From: Amphimedon queenslandica
Taxonomy: Eukaryota; Porifera; Demospongiae; Haplosclerida; Niphatidae
Direction of reading: 5' to 3'
DNA length: 42,836 nt
Assembly (NCBI RefSeq): GCF_000090795.2
Contig: NW_003546451.1
Location: forward strand, 56,440 to 99,275
Below the pieces are notes generated by a model. The model was not told where the DNA came from. It did no database searches and was given only the letters and a program-made list of their open reading frames with translations. Position 1 is the stretch's first letter. The number at the start of each line of letters is the position of its first letter. Shown here piece after piece: positions 9,387 through 20,137 of the stretch. The translations under genes and the position numbers were made by a program.

Positions 9387-10253
9387 TTAATAGAGAGCAG
9401 GAAAAGGGACAGAAGGAGATGGTTGCAACCAATTGTCTTTGTTCCATTCTGATGTCCCTGCATCATAAAGATGAAAGGTGTAGACATGACGCGAGCGATT
9501 TGAAACATTCGGCTCGCTTTTATGCAAAACATTCCCATGTATTAGCACCAGGGATCCTTTGGGAACTGGACAAGCCTTGTAGTTCTCTTCAGGCTCCTCT
9601 CTATCTTTTCCCTCGATTTGAGTAGTGAAGGCTCCATTTTTGGTCACCCTCTTGAGTCGTCTGGTCGGCTCTTGGTCGTGGCTCTTTGGCACGAACCAAA
9701 GACAGCTGTTTTCAATCTCGGCATCTTCAAGAGGGATCCAAAACCCAACGAGAGAGTTTGGAGTCGTGTAGAGAAAGGTTGAGTCCTGATGAGGTGTGAC
9801 TACACCTCCAATACGAGGCTGCTTGAATATGTACATTCCTTGTGGTATCACAGGGTTCTTTAGCCCAAGGCCTTTAGCGACACTCCTAACTCTCTCGCTC
9901 ATCGTAACGTTCCTAAACTCATCCACGTGAACATGCAAAGCATGACCTATTTTATTAATAGCCTGAGGTATCGGTACAGACACTTTCCCGCTCTCTTTAT
10001 CGACTGCACCTTCTTCAAAAAAGTAGCGTACTTTATCCCCCGAGGTTAGAAAATATTCTTCCTGGATTTGCCTTTGCTTCTGTTCTTCAGTGCTGAAGGT
10101 TATCACAGGATGCTGGGAGAAGTCTTCTTCTGATATAACCGAGGCCATTTTTTCTCTTAGCATCTGACATTCATCCTCGCTTAAGAAATCTTTTATTACA
10201 GCGTAGCCATTCTCTCTGAAAAATTTCGCCTCTTCCTCACCAAAGGACGCCAT
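9387..10253 (-). CDS. PHYHD1: Phytanoyl-CoA dioxygenase domain-containing protein 1
   Basis: Fe(II)/2-oxoglutarate dioxygenase of the PhyH family, 288 residues on one exon (human about 291). The start at 10253 (MASFGEEE) gives the family length; an in-frame ATG 14 codons upstream is less likely. Iron ligands are visible: H155 and D157 in TPHQDSTF and H244 in IHGNVLHKSEP, with R255 (SNRSR) as the likely 2-oxoglutarate-binding arginine. Other family blocks are YFLTSGDKVRYFFEEGA, INKIGHALH, PQGMYIFKQPRIGG and NWLQPSPSVPFP. The C-terminus PALY is not a peroxisome signal; the physiological substrate of this family is not known to me. The start codon lies in CAAAATGGCGTC, the same 12 bases as at ACOX3. 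The lack of introns is unusual among its intron-rich neighbours and may mean a retrocopy. Confidence 0.95.
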   Translation of the reverse strand: MASFGEEEAKFFRENGYAVIKDFLSEDECQMLREKMASVISEEDFSQHPVITFSTEEQKQRQIQEEYFLTSGDKVRYFFEEGAVDKESGKVSVPIPQAINKIGHALHVHVDEFRNVTMSERVRSVAKGLGLKNPVIPQGMYIFKQPRIGGVVTPHQDSTFLYTTPNSLVGFWIPLEDAEIENSCLWFVPKSHDQEPTRRLKRVTKNGAFTTQIEGKDREEPEENYKACPVPKGSLVLIHGNVLHKSEPNVSNRSRHVYTFHLYDAGTSEWNKDNWLQPSPSVPFPALY

Positions 10254-10361
10254 TTTGTAATTAATTTTTTGCAGATGCAGATAGCACACCCACAAAGGGT
10301 GGAGCTCATTATTAAATTAATAACTACCTTGCATTGAATTTAGAACTGTCTTCTTTTTTAG

Positions 10362-11319
10362 ATGGATCACGTCAAGAAAATCGTAAACTATTTGTACAGA
10401 ACATAGAATTAAAGAAAGAGCGCCAGCAACTAATGGAGCAAGTCAGTAGCCTGGAGACAAGACTGGGCCAGCTACTACCAGCACACAAGACACAAGAAGT
10501 ATGACTTATCCAAAAATATTATACCAAAAGTGGATACTTGTGATATTTCTTTACCAATTCCTCTTTCTCCTCTCATCCAGTCATTAGCTAAAGTTATACA
10601 TAACATGGAACAGAGTCTAACATATGCTCGAACACTCTTAACTGAAACACCTTGCTCCTCCTCTTCCTCCTCTCTCTCAGTTACCCCCGTTCACATACAA
10701 CCCTCCTCTGTTCACATACAACCCTCCTCATCGACCCCAGTTCACACACAACCCTCCTCATCGACCCCAGTACAGGAGACACATGGTGTACAGGATATGG
10801 AGACAGACCTGTTAGAATTTGAAACCATTAGTGTTAGCAACAGCAAGGGTTGCTTGCAGTCTACAGGAATTCACACATTGAGTACTGACATTGACAATAC
10901 TCAAGAAAATATAAGTACAGTATACTTTGACTACTACTGTTGTAGCTAAGTATTCTTGTACATGTGCCTTTAAAATTCTTTTTTTATTAGGTGAAATAAG
11001 TAGTAGGCCCAGAAGAGCTTGTGCATCTCTGGTCCAGTCTTACCAAGAACCAAGCTTGTCGAGTAAAATGAGACAAGACAGGGCTCCTAAAAGGACTCTT
11101 AAAAGGGATACTCCAGCAGTTCATAGTAATAAAAGAGGAAAAAGGATTAGAAGAAATGACCACCAGGTAAGGAGAGAGAGAGGGGGGAAAAGAGAAGAGA
11201 GGAGAGAGAAGTAGAAGCAAGGTAAGGAGAGAGGGGAGGAAAAAATTAAAGAGAACTTTAAATTTTTTTAGGCTGGCCTGAGTGATATCACAAATAAACT
11301 GAGTGCATTCAAGGAATAA
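10362..11319 (+). CDS. SGO1: Shugoshin (centromeric cohesin protector), 5' end missing
   Basis: Four exons join in phase: 10362-10498, 10581-10914, 10991-11166, 11272-11319. The first gives a coiled coil (SRQENRKLFVQNIELKKERQQ in part) like the shugoshin N-terminal dimer and PP2A-binding segment. The middle exon is Ser/Thr/Pro-rich, with short repeats (VHIQPSS, VHTQPSSSTP). The third gives the basic C-terminal shugoshin motif, RPRRACASLVQSYQEPSLSS followed by KMRQ, which resembles the family pattern RRxS...YKEPSLxxKLR. The protein ends SAFKE. The family shields centromeric cohesin from separase by recruiting PP2A. The initiating exon was not found: phase 1 is needed before 10362 and no ATG exon between 10254 and 10361 supplies it. 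Animal paralogues SGO1 and SGO2 cannot be told apart here. Confidence 0.8.
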
Positions 11320-11624
11320 TACCAAATTAATAATTATAATATCATATCAAATCATCTCATGTATTGTATATAATTATTATTATTATTTATTAATGTCTGT
11401 GTTCATTATTTTTAATTCTATTATTTAAAATCATCTGAAATTAACCATCAATATAATTATATTATCATTATTATCATCAATCTTGTTATCATCAATTTTT
11501 AAAACTATAATTATTTTATAAATAAAAACTCGTGACTAAATTTTAGCACACTAGATGTATCTACACGCACGCAAAACAATAATGATAAAACATGTGTAAT
11601 TAAATCATAGGTTAATCATGATCA
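11320..11624. other. Convergent 3' spacer of shugoshin and ACOX3
   Basis: Very AT-rich tail-to-tail region. An AATAAA at 11521-11526 on the plus strand could serve shugoshin. Several TTATT runs on the plus strand could act as minus-strand poly(A) signals for ACOX3, so the two 3' ends may overlap. Confidence 0.5.
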
Positions 11625-13010
11625 TCATAACTTTGAAATTAGTTCATGTTTACCTCCGACTTGAGGAGGTGTGGCTATTTCTTTCCACCAGTTTGGTTTC
11701 TCATTGGCTCCTGGTTCACTGGACATTGCATTATAAAGATGTCTATACACCTAAAAATAATAATAATAATTACATGTACAATTAATAATAATTGCTTCTA
11801 AGTTCTAAGGACATCAATGCATTAGAAAATGTATGGGCCTTGATTTGTCTGAAAATTTGCTATTCTTTAAAATGGTCATAACTTGAAAAATTGAAGTTGG
11901 AATCGGCTCAGACTTTCTATGTAGCATAAGGACATCAATATGTATCAGAAACTGTAATAAAAATTTGGGGTGATTTCGGAGCCATTTTTTGGAAAAAACC
12001 ATGGGCTATAGTACAGGGTACTTTTCAGAATTTTGGTGTTTTCTTAAAATGGCCATAACTTGAAAAATTGAAGTCGGAATCCGCTCAAACTTGCTACACA
12101 GCATAAGGACATCAATATGTATCAGAAAATGTAATAAAAATTGGGGGTGATTTCGGAGCCATTTTTTGGAAAAAACCATGGGCTATAGTACAGGGTACTT
12201 TTCAGAATTTTGGCGTTTTCTTAAAATGGCCATAACTTGAAAAACTGAAGTCGGAATCTGCTCAAACTTGCTACACAGCATAAGTACATCAATATGTATC
12301 AGAAAATGTAATAAAAATTGGGGGTGATTTCGGAGCCATTTTTTGGAAAAAACCATGGGCTATAGTACAGGGTATTTTTCAGACTTTTAGATGGCTATAA
12401 CTACATGCATCAGAATAGACACAAACATTCATAAAGAAGAAGTGTACTATTACATTAACATACATCTCCATCAGATTGTCCTAATGGCCCTAGCATCCAG
12501 TCAGGAGGAGCTATAGCATCAATTAATGAGACAGCATCATTTTTAATCTACAAAATAACAAAGAGAGAGAGAGAAGTAGAATTGAAAAAATAAAATAAAA
12601 GAATAAGAGATATAGAAACAAGAAATAGCTGCTTTGCAAGAGAAAAACTTTCTACACAACATAAGAACATGTACATGTGTATCAGGAAATGTAACAAAAA
12701 TGGAGGATTATAAGAGTGTTCTTTATTACTTTTTCACAAATCAAGAGTATGTTATTACGCATTGATTGAATGTGACTTGGTTGAGTGAAATATTCACCTA
12801 AAAAACAACAAGAGATAAAGACATAGTATTCTCCCCTCATACTACTTTCAATTTTTAATTAAGAGTACATATTAATTATCATTTGTACATTAAAATATTT
12901 ACAGAATTTCCTAGACTAGTTCTCCTCCTTCACACATTCCAATACATTTACACTCACAACTGTCTAGTTCAAATCCAAACAGAATGTTTGTCACCTTCTC
13001 CTCCCTCTCA

Positions 13011-13082
<72 letters not shown>

Positions 13083-16000
13083 CCCTTCTCTCTCTATTTT
13101 ACCCTGGCAAAGCCATGCTGAGTGCTTCTGTAAGCTCCATAAACCATAAAGAAGACCCAAAAGTTTCAAAACATTGCATACTTCATTTCCTCCTTCCCTT
13201 TCTCTCTCTGCTTCGCAAACAAACTCGTTAAAAGTCTTCAATATGAAGTACTAAAGAAGGTACAGTATTAATAACCATCAATAAATAGTGACTTTACTCA
13301 CCTCAGTAAATGCAAGGGAAAGAGTGTGACAGTAATAGACTTGGGAGTTTTCTTTTGCCCAAAAATCAGACTAGAAATACATAATACGTCTATAATACAC
13401 TGTAACTGAGAAAAATTAAATGTACATATATAAATGCAATCATCCATACAGACTGCATTATATCATTGAAAAATAACTCATCCATAAAATAGGATACATC
13501 TAAATAATGTATGTTAACATGGATTGATCCACCTTAACAGGCTTTCAGTATACATATACATGTAAATGTACATGTAAATGTACATGTAAATTTATAATTG
13601 TACATACGCATATTGAATACCTTTGTCTTGAATTCTTCTTGTCTGACCTTTTGCGAGCTCTCGACCAGCAAATAGCATACCAGCCATTCGTAGGAATGCA
13701 ATACGTCTGTAGTAATGAAAAGAAGGAAAAGGAGGAAATAAAAGTAGAGGAAAAAGCAAGAAAAGGAACGAAGACAAGAGAGAGAGATGTATATATATAT
13801 AAATAAAAAATTAAAAAGATGCTAAAAAATGAATGTCTACACTATCAATTAATACAAAGATATGAGATCACAAAAGTATTACGACAAGTAGGAGAGCCAC
13901 ATAGCGGAAGAAGATGAGAATATACAGAATCAGTACAACACAAGGGGATTAGGAGCGTCGGAGCGCCATACCGGATGAAGCGAAGGAGTACAAACTAATG
14001 AAATGAAATCAGGAGTGCCTGCATGAGATCACTATTTATCGCCATAGTTGAAGAATTAAGTGCATGACAGAATCAGTACAACACAAGGGGATCAGGAGCG
14101 CCAAACAGGATGGGACAAAGGAGTACAAATTAATGGAATTAGGAGCGCCTGAGATCACCATTATCGCCATAGTTGAAGAATCAAGTATACACAGAATTAG
14201 TACAATACAAAGTATTAGGAGCGTTGGAGCGCCATACCGGATAAGACAAAGGAGTACAAGCTAATAAAATTAGGAGTGTTTGAGAGCGCCATAACGGAAG
14301 ACAAGGCGAGTAAAAACAGAGGGGGAGAGAAAGGATGCTAGAGGAAACACTATACTAATGCATTAGTGCCTGATAGTAATGATTTCAGCTTCTTAGATTG
14401 AAATGAATGAACTTCCTACACGTGTAAGAATTCGTGTATTTGAACACGGGCTGATCTAATGATGTATTGGGGTGTAGTTGTAACTGTGTGAACATATGCT
14501 GCGTGACAGTACATGTATGATTTCTATAATTGAACTTAATGGGCTATTGCTTAAAGTGTGACTGATGTAATCCATGAATTTAATTATGTTTTAAGTGGTC
14601 TTCATATTGTAGAGTTTTGGTCACATTGTCCCTGATATTGTGACTAGACTACATGTACTTGGTCACACAGTCAAGTATTTGGTCACATAGTCAAGTACTG
14701 TCGGAACAATCCATTATACAAATATTATTTTATACAAATATTATTTTATTCAAATACTAGAAGAATGTAAAATATTGAGTGGTTCAGGTCCTACCATACC
14801 CTAACATACATGTACTTGTAAATTTACATGAACATACAAAAAATACTTGACTAGTATGAGGACTCAGTAAAATACATGTACATGTAATTGCATACATGTA
14901 CATGTACATGTTATAATGTCGAGTAGTTCTTTTGGTTACCTGATAATGTAAATGTTAGTGTGTTTGATGGTACATAACGTCTTCTTAATACGTTAGGAAG
15001 GTCAGTCATGAAATTAACAGAGCCCAAAGGACTGGAGGCATCTATTGAACATAATAAATTAACATTAACATTTTATGTATATGTACATATACAGTACATT
15101 GTTTGACAATTTCATTAAATTTGGAAGAGGTCAATTAGCCAAATTTACTAAAATTTTACTCCGAAAAAATTCCTCCACAATTTTCTAGCTTTATGGTAAC
15201 CTGTACATGTATGACACCATAGGGCGCTTTTTTCAAGGGTTATAAATTTCCCGGATTTTTATTTTGCAGATTCAATTTTCACAAATTTATGCCATCAGCC
15301 ATCTTGTACCGTATTAGTTTGATTTTCACAGAAATAGTTTTTGCAAATTTTTAAAGAATCGCAAAATCCCCGAAATTTAAAAAAAAGTCGCCCTACAGTA
15401 CATTCTTAGCTTTACCTCTCCCTTCCCTCATCATTCCTAATAAATAATTTGCCGTCTGCTGCAGTATGACATTGTTATCTCCTTCATAGGTGAGGTTAGG
15501 CTCATGGTCGTCATGAATGACTCCTAATCCTGAGAGAGTGAGGTACCCGTGACCGCCACACGCTTCCCTACACTCTTGAATGCAGTCCCTCGCAACGAAA
15601 CCCATCAGGGACTTGACAGCACAAGACAGGGCATGTATTTCACGGCCTAGCTCAGCCTACAGGAGTGAGAGAGGGAGGGAGGGAGGGACAAATAAAGGAA
15701 TGCTGTATAGCAGGAAATTTTGGAGGGAATAAAATTTGGTGAATTGCTAAATTTTGGGTGATTGGCCAACTTTAATTTGGTGAATTTGTGGCCACGTGCC
15801 ATTGAGCATGCGCATAATGGCTCAAATTTGCCAAATTTAATTCTCTCCAAGATTTCCTGCTATATGGTATAACAATAACAATAACAATAACAATAGTAAT
15901 GATAGTAATAATAATCAGAATTAGATCTAGAAATATAACAGAAATTTACAATTATTTTGAGAAGCCAATTTAACTAAAAATGGGAGGCTTAAAGGCTTCT

Positions 16001-19000
16001 AGGTTAAATGTGAGAGAGAGATCAAATGCTGAATTTTAGGAGACCTAGACAAAATACTGGAGGCCAAAAGTCTCCTAAACTCCCTCTAGATCTAAGAGTG
16101 ATAAAACTAATATTTTACTTGTCTGTCACTTTTATCGCCAATAATGAGGGCACCAGTGAACATCACAAACTGTTCAAAGAACCAATTATTGAAATGTTGA
16201 AAGCAATAGGTAGCTGCTAAATATGGAAACAAACGATATTGCTAAATTTAAGAGTAAGAGGAGAGAGAGAGAGAAAAGAAAAAGATTAAAAATTAATCAT
16301 AACATGTACAAATGCATATTGATACTCATTCTGAGAAAACTGCATGGTTTAAAGCTCATAACTTCAAAATTTTTAGTCGGAATCAGCTCAAACTTTCTAC
16401 GTAGCATAAGAGCATCAATATGTATCAGAAAATGTAATAAAAATGAGGGGTCATTTCAGAGCCATTTTTTGGAAAAACCATGGGCTATAGCCTTGGGTAC
16501 TTTCCCAGAAATTTGGCATTTTAAAAAATGGCTGTAACTTGAAAAATTCAAGTCGGAATCAGCTCAAACTTTCTGCATAGCATAAGTACATCAATATGTA
16601 TCAGAAAATGTAATAAAAATTGGGGGTGATTTTGGAGCCATTTTTCGGAAAAAACCATGGGCTATAGTACAGGGTATTTTTCAGAATTTTGGCATATTTA
16701 AAAAAAACAGAAATTTTGAATTGGAATCAGCTCAATCTTTTTACATACATGTACATGTAACATAAAAACAAACAGCAATATGTATCAGAATATTATGAAT
16801 GCAACATCACATTATAAGCATCATAGCCTACATGTAACTGATACTCAAGCAATGGAACTTCAACATCAGCTGATGGACCAAACTGCTTTCTGACAGCTGC
16901 ATATCTACATACGGGAGAAAGAAAGAGAAAGAAAAAATAAAATATTAAACATTATCATTATTAAATGATAAAATTTAATTGCAATATGATCTCTTTCCTG
17001 TTAATGGTATTGATAAACTAAACACAGTGAAATTCATTTTTATAGCAACTGCATCCATTATGAGAGGTATAATAGTAATAAATGTTCCAAAATTAAAGTG
17101 CTTCTAACCTGATGGCAATAGTTAATGCCTTCCCCATGTTAAACCCAGCCATTCCAGCAATGCCAACCCTCCCACTTGATAAAGCACCCAGTGACACTCC
17201 AAGCCTTTTACTGGCACTCTACAAAGCAATTATAGGAGCATCAATTAAGTATTATAATAGCAGGGGCATACTCAAGTGAGATTAATTAAGTTTTATAATA
17301 GCAGGGGCATACTCAAGGAAGATTTATTTATAAAATATAACTATAGAGGAGTATACCCATTAGAAGTGTCTGTGTATATTTTAATTAAATATAAGTAATA
17401 CCATATAAGGACGTGCATGGTTGTATCCATAACATGTACATGTATGATGGGCATTACCTTATAAGGAGTTTCGTAGTTTCCTTGAGGAGTGACGTCAGCC
17501 GATTTGTTTAATAAATTATCTCTTGGAATATGATAATTATCAAATAACATGTACCTACATGTATGTATATATATATTAATAATTAGCGAATGTTGAACAA
17601 ATGTAGAAAATTGATTTCGTACCATACATGTACCAGCATGTACATGTACATGTATATCAAACTACAATTACACGAATGTAAATGTACTATGGATTAACAC
17701 GTACATGTAGATTATCCTAATTAAGATGATAATAATAATAACAATTATCCTAATAGTAATAATAATAATAATAATAAAAGTGATAATAGTACTTAATTAA
17801 GTACCACACTCTATCTTAGAAATACATGATGAATGACATGTGTGTACGTGATGATTCCCTTTATTAAAATTTTAATACTATCATTTATTTATTCATTATT
17901 AAGAATTTGTAGGTTTTCTGTGGTTACTACATAAATCTGGTTGCCGGGCAACTAAGTACTTCTTAATTGAATAATAATAACTCGATAACTGGGTCCAAAT
18001 TACTACAAAGCCATATAGTAATATTCAAAGAAAAAACAAAATATAAGTGAATGCTCTTATTCTAAATAGAGCCCATATGAAATACATTCTAATAAGAGCC
18101 CATTATTGGATGATTTTGAATGAAGCCTAATGACTTGTAAAATCCATTGGCAGTCTAACCGTATGTACATGTACACTTAACAATCACAGATTTTGTTAAG
18201 ATTTGCAAAATTAAATCTGCAAAAAAACTTTATAAATTAAATGTCGCTCGTAAGTTTTGCATGCATTCTAATTAAAGCCCACCCGTTAGAGACTCCATTT
18301 TGTCCGATCTTCCTCCCCATGTCCCCAATGGTCAGTCCAGGATAGGTGGCATGAGTGCTTGGGTCTCTCACGGGGACTATGAATGGGTGGAGTCCATGAC
18401 AGGCGCCATCAGGAGTGTACAACTGGGCATAGACCACAGCGTGGGTAGCTAGCTTGCCAAGGTTACCGGACCAACATTTAGCAGCCTCTATATCAGGAGT
18501 ATGCAGTATGAACTCCTATATAATGATAATGATATGCGCATATTAATTAGCCAGTATAATGATATGCACATATTAATTAGCCAGTATAATGATATGCACA
18601 TATTAATTAGCCAGTATAATGATATGCGCATATTAATTAGCCAGTATAATGATATGCACATATTAATTAGCCAGTATAATGATATGCGCATATTAATTAG
18701 CCAGTATAATGATATGCACATATTAATTAGCCAGTATAATGATATGTGCATATTAATTAGCCACTATAATGATATGTGCATATTAATTAGCCAGTATAAT
18801 GATATGCACATATTAATTAGCCAGTATAATGATATGCACAAATCAATTAGTTACTATAACATCATACGTATTTAGAATTAACACTACTGGTACACGTGTT
18901 TCCATAGTAAATGATTCTTAGGCAATAAAATGTACACAATTAGTTACTGAACAAACAGCTCAGTGATGGCATGATGCTGTAGTCAGAGCAACGAGCCAAG

Positions 19001-20055
19001 AATCACATGTTTAATGTATTCATCCTCCTCCTCAGGTCAATAGGTTACTAGGATATCACGTGGGAATAGACTAGAGCATGTACAACTGTCCAACTGAGAA
19101 TTGAATATAATGATAACGAAATATAGTTAAATACTTATTATTGTAAAAATGAGTTGAATAATGCAATAAGAAACAATGCAATAAGAAGAAGGGTTTAGTA
19201 CATGTACATACATGTACATGTACATGTACATATGTACATACATGTACATGTACATATGTACATGTACATATAAGAGGAATATGTACACAGATACACAGAT
19301 AAAGAAGGAGGGAGAGAAGAGAAGAGTGACATAATTACATGCACATGTGTCTTATACACATTTGTACATGCACATGTATGTAAGAAAAAAATGTACTGTA
19401 GATAAAGAGAGGAAGGGGAGAGGAGAGTGACATATATATAATATTACACGTACCTGTGTCTTAGGATCATAGGTTGCTGTTGTTCTCATTCGTCTTGTGT
19501 CGCTTCCGTGAGAAAGCTCAGTCAGAGCAAAGCAACCGAATATTCTCATAGAATAAGCATCATCGACGTAGTGATAGTGCTTAGCTGTACCCAGGCCTCT
19601 AATAGCTCCAGCAAATACCTAACATTAATATAGAAAATAATAATGAAATATAAATTAATTTAATGCCCTCCCCCTCTCCTTACGTCTCTGTGCAATGAAT
19701 TAACTGCTAGGGTTCCAAGATCGTATGATATTAATACACTGTTGAGTCCTGATATGAGCATTGGGTTATCCAGTATGGCTTCCTCTGGAAGGAAATTATA
19801 CTCCAATAGCCTCTTGACTCTCTTAAATGTCATCTCCCTCTCTTTATCCAGTGAATAGTAATGAAGTGGTTTCGGGTTGAAAAGTGGATCAGCTTTTAAA
19901 GTGTCACAAACCTAAAATTGCTATTATTAATTATTGCGTGACATTATTCAGACCTTTCTCTTAAAGTCTAGTATCTCTCTCCCTATCAAAACATCTTGCA
20001 TCCGAGGGACGCTAAAACTAGCCCTTCTCCTGTAATCCTCCAAACTGGACGCCAT
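11625..20055 (-). CDS. ACOX3: Peroxisomal acyl-CoA oxidase 3
   Basis: Flavin acyl-CoA oxidase, first step of peroxisomal (branched-chain) beta-oxidation. Sixteen exons, all in phase: 19954-20055, 19684-19911, 19454-19618, 18283-18515, 17458-17554, 17109-17218, 16832-16904, 16119-16241, 15416-15656, 14940-15041, 13621-13706, 13302-13370, 13103-13250, 12730-12797, 12464-12547, 11625-11750. This gives 684 residues (human ACOX3 about 700). Landmarks in order: [126 protein letters not shown]. The protein ends in SKL, a PTS1 peroxisome import signal. ACOX3 rather than ACOX1 is favoured by colinear similarity in the variable linker and C-terminus. Confidence 0.96.
11810..12405. repeat. Tandem array, 177-bp repeat, about three units (ACOX3 intron 15)
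   Basis: The block ACCATGGGCTATAGTACAGG recurs with its ATGGG at 12001, 12178 and 12355, exactly 177 bases apart, and surrounding sequence is nearly identical. Each unit has AGCCATTTTTTGGAAAAAAC, the CTATAG centre, CATAACTTGAAAAA, TCAAACTTGCTACACAGC and AATAAAAAT blocks. No coding frame. Confidence 0.95.
13014..13082. repeat. (CT)n microsatellite next to ACOX3 exon 13 donor
   Basis: About 68 bases of nearly pure CT on the plus strand. In the ACOX3 transcript this is a GA tract starting about 20 bases after the exon 13 donor. Confidence 0.95.
13855..14330. repeat. Degenerate tandem repeat in ACOX3 intron 10
   Basis: Three to four imperfect copies containing ACAGAATCAGTACAACAC (13924, 14067, diverged at 14191), GGAGCGCCATACCGGA and TTATCGCCATAGTTGAAGAA. 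Copy spacing is 143 and 124 bases. GC content and CpG frequency are higher than in the surrounding intron. Not recognised as a known element. Confidence 0.75.
15215..15400. mobile_element. Probable MITE in ACOX3 intron 9
   Basis: The ends are imperfect inverted repeats: TAGGGCGCTTTTTT at the left (from 15220) and the complement of TAGGGCGACTTTTTTTTAAA at the right (ending 15400), with AAATTTC and GGATTTT blocks inward on both sides. No coding frame. The right end lies only about 15 bases from the exon 9 donor, so the insertion has been tolerated right beside a splice site. Confidence 0.7.
15701..15869. mobile_element. Probable MITE in ACOX3 intron 8, same end type as 771-988
   Basis: The left end reads TATAGCAGGAAATTTTGGAG and the right end is its near-perfect complement, ending in TGGTA. 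The end pattern CCGTA(C/T)AGCAGGAAAT matches the element in the lectin pseudogene, so both probably belong to one family. About 169 bp, no coding frame. Confidence 0.75.
16330..16800. repeat. 177-bp repeat, about 2.5 units (ACOX3 intron 7)
   Basis: Same unit and same orientation as 11810-12405, with copies of the CCATGGGCTATAG centre at about 16478 and 16656. One centre is followed by CCTTGGG and the other by TACAGGG. Confidence 0.9.
17225..17340. repeat. Short tandem duplication in ACOX3 intron 5
   Basis: TATAATAGCAGGGGCATACT followed by CAAG occurs twice about 50 bases apart, with shared flanks. A recent local duplication with no evident function. Confidence 0.7.
18521..18860. repeat. 30-bp minisatellite, about 11 units (ACOX3 intron 3)
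   Basis: Unit core is ATTAATTAGCCAGTATAATG plus ATATGCxCAT, period exactly 30. It begins only a few bases upstream of the exon 4 acceptor. Because 30 is a multiple of three and the unit has no stop in one frame on each strand, it creates spurious reading frames on both strands. The variable position is almost always the single CpG. Confidence 0.95.
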
Positions 20056-20137
20056 TTTGAACTAGTAAATCCCAGTATTCTTCCGTATTGCGTGTCTGTA
20101 AACCACACCCATATTGCCTTGGTAACATAAAAACAAG
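20056..20137. promoter_or_regulatory. Shared 82-bp ACOX3/IFT20 divergent promoter
   Basis: The two start codons face away from each other with only 82 bases between, so leaders and core promoters must overlap. The segment holds an RFX X-box near IFT20, a CACACCC box and no clear TATA box. Both start codons are embedded in ATGGC-type YY1/TISU-like sequences. Confidence 0.75.
20113..20126. promoter_or_regulatory. RFX X-box (ciliary gene element)
   Basis: ATTGCCTTGGTAAC matches the X-box consensus GTNRCC-N(0-3)-RGYAAC in all fixed positions but the first base (A for G). It lies 11 bases before the IFT20 start codon. RFX factors drive intraflagellar transport genes through this site in animals. 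Confidence 0.75.

Noticed and set aside
10987..11325. Minus-strand 112-codon frame opposite shugoshin
   Set aside because: Antisense to the conserved C-terminal shugoshin motif and a GA-rich intron; hydrophobic composition comes from CT runs.
13592..13777. Frame [17 protein letters not shown] over ACOX3 exon 11
   Set aside because: Wrong frame. Phase from exon 10 gives YEWLVCYLL, which matches the ACOX3 family.
18488..18875. Opposed repeat frames ([10 protein letters not shown] and ISLYWLINM types)
   Set aside because: Produced by the 30-bp intronic minisatellite on both strands; it lies between exons 3 and 4 of ACOX3.
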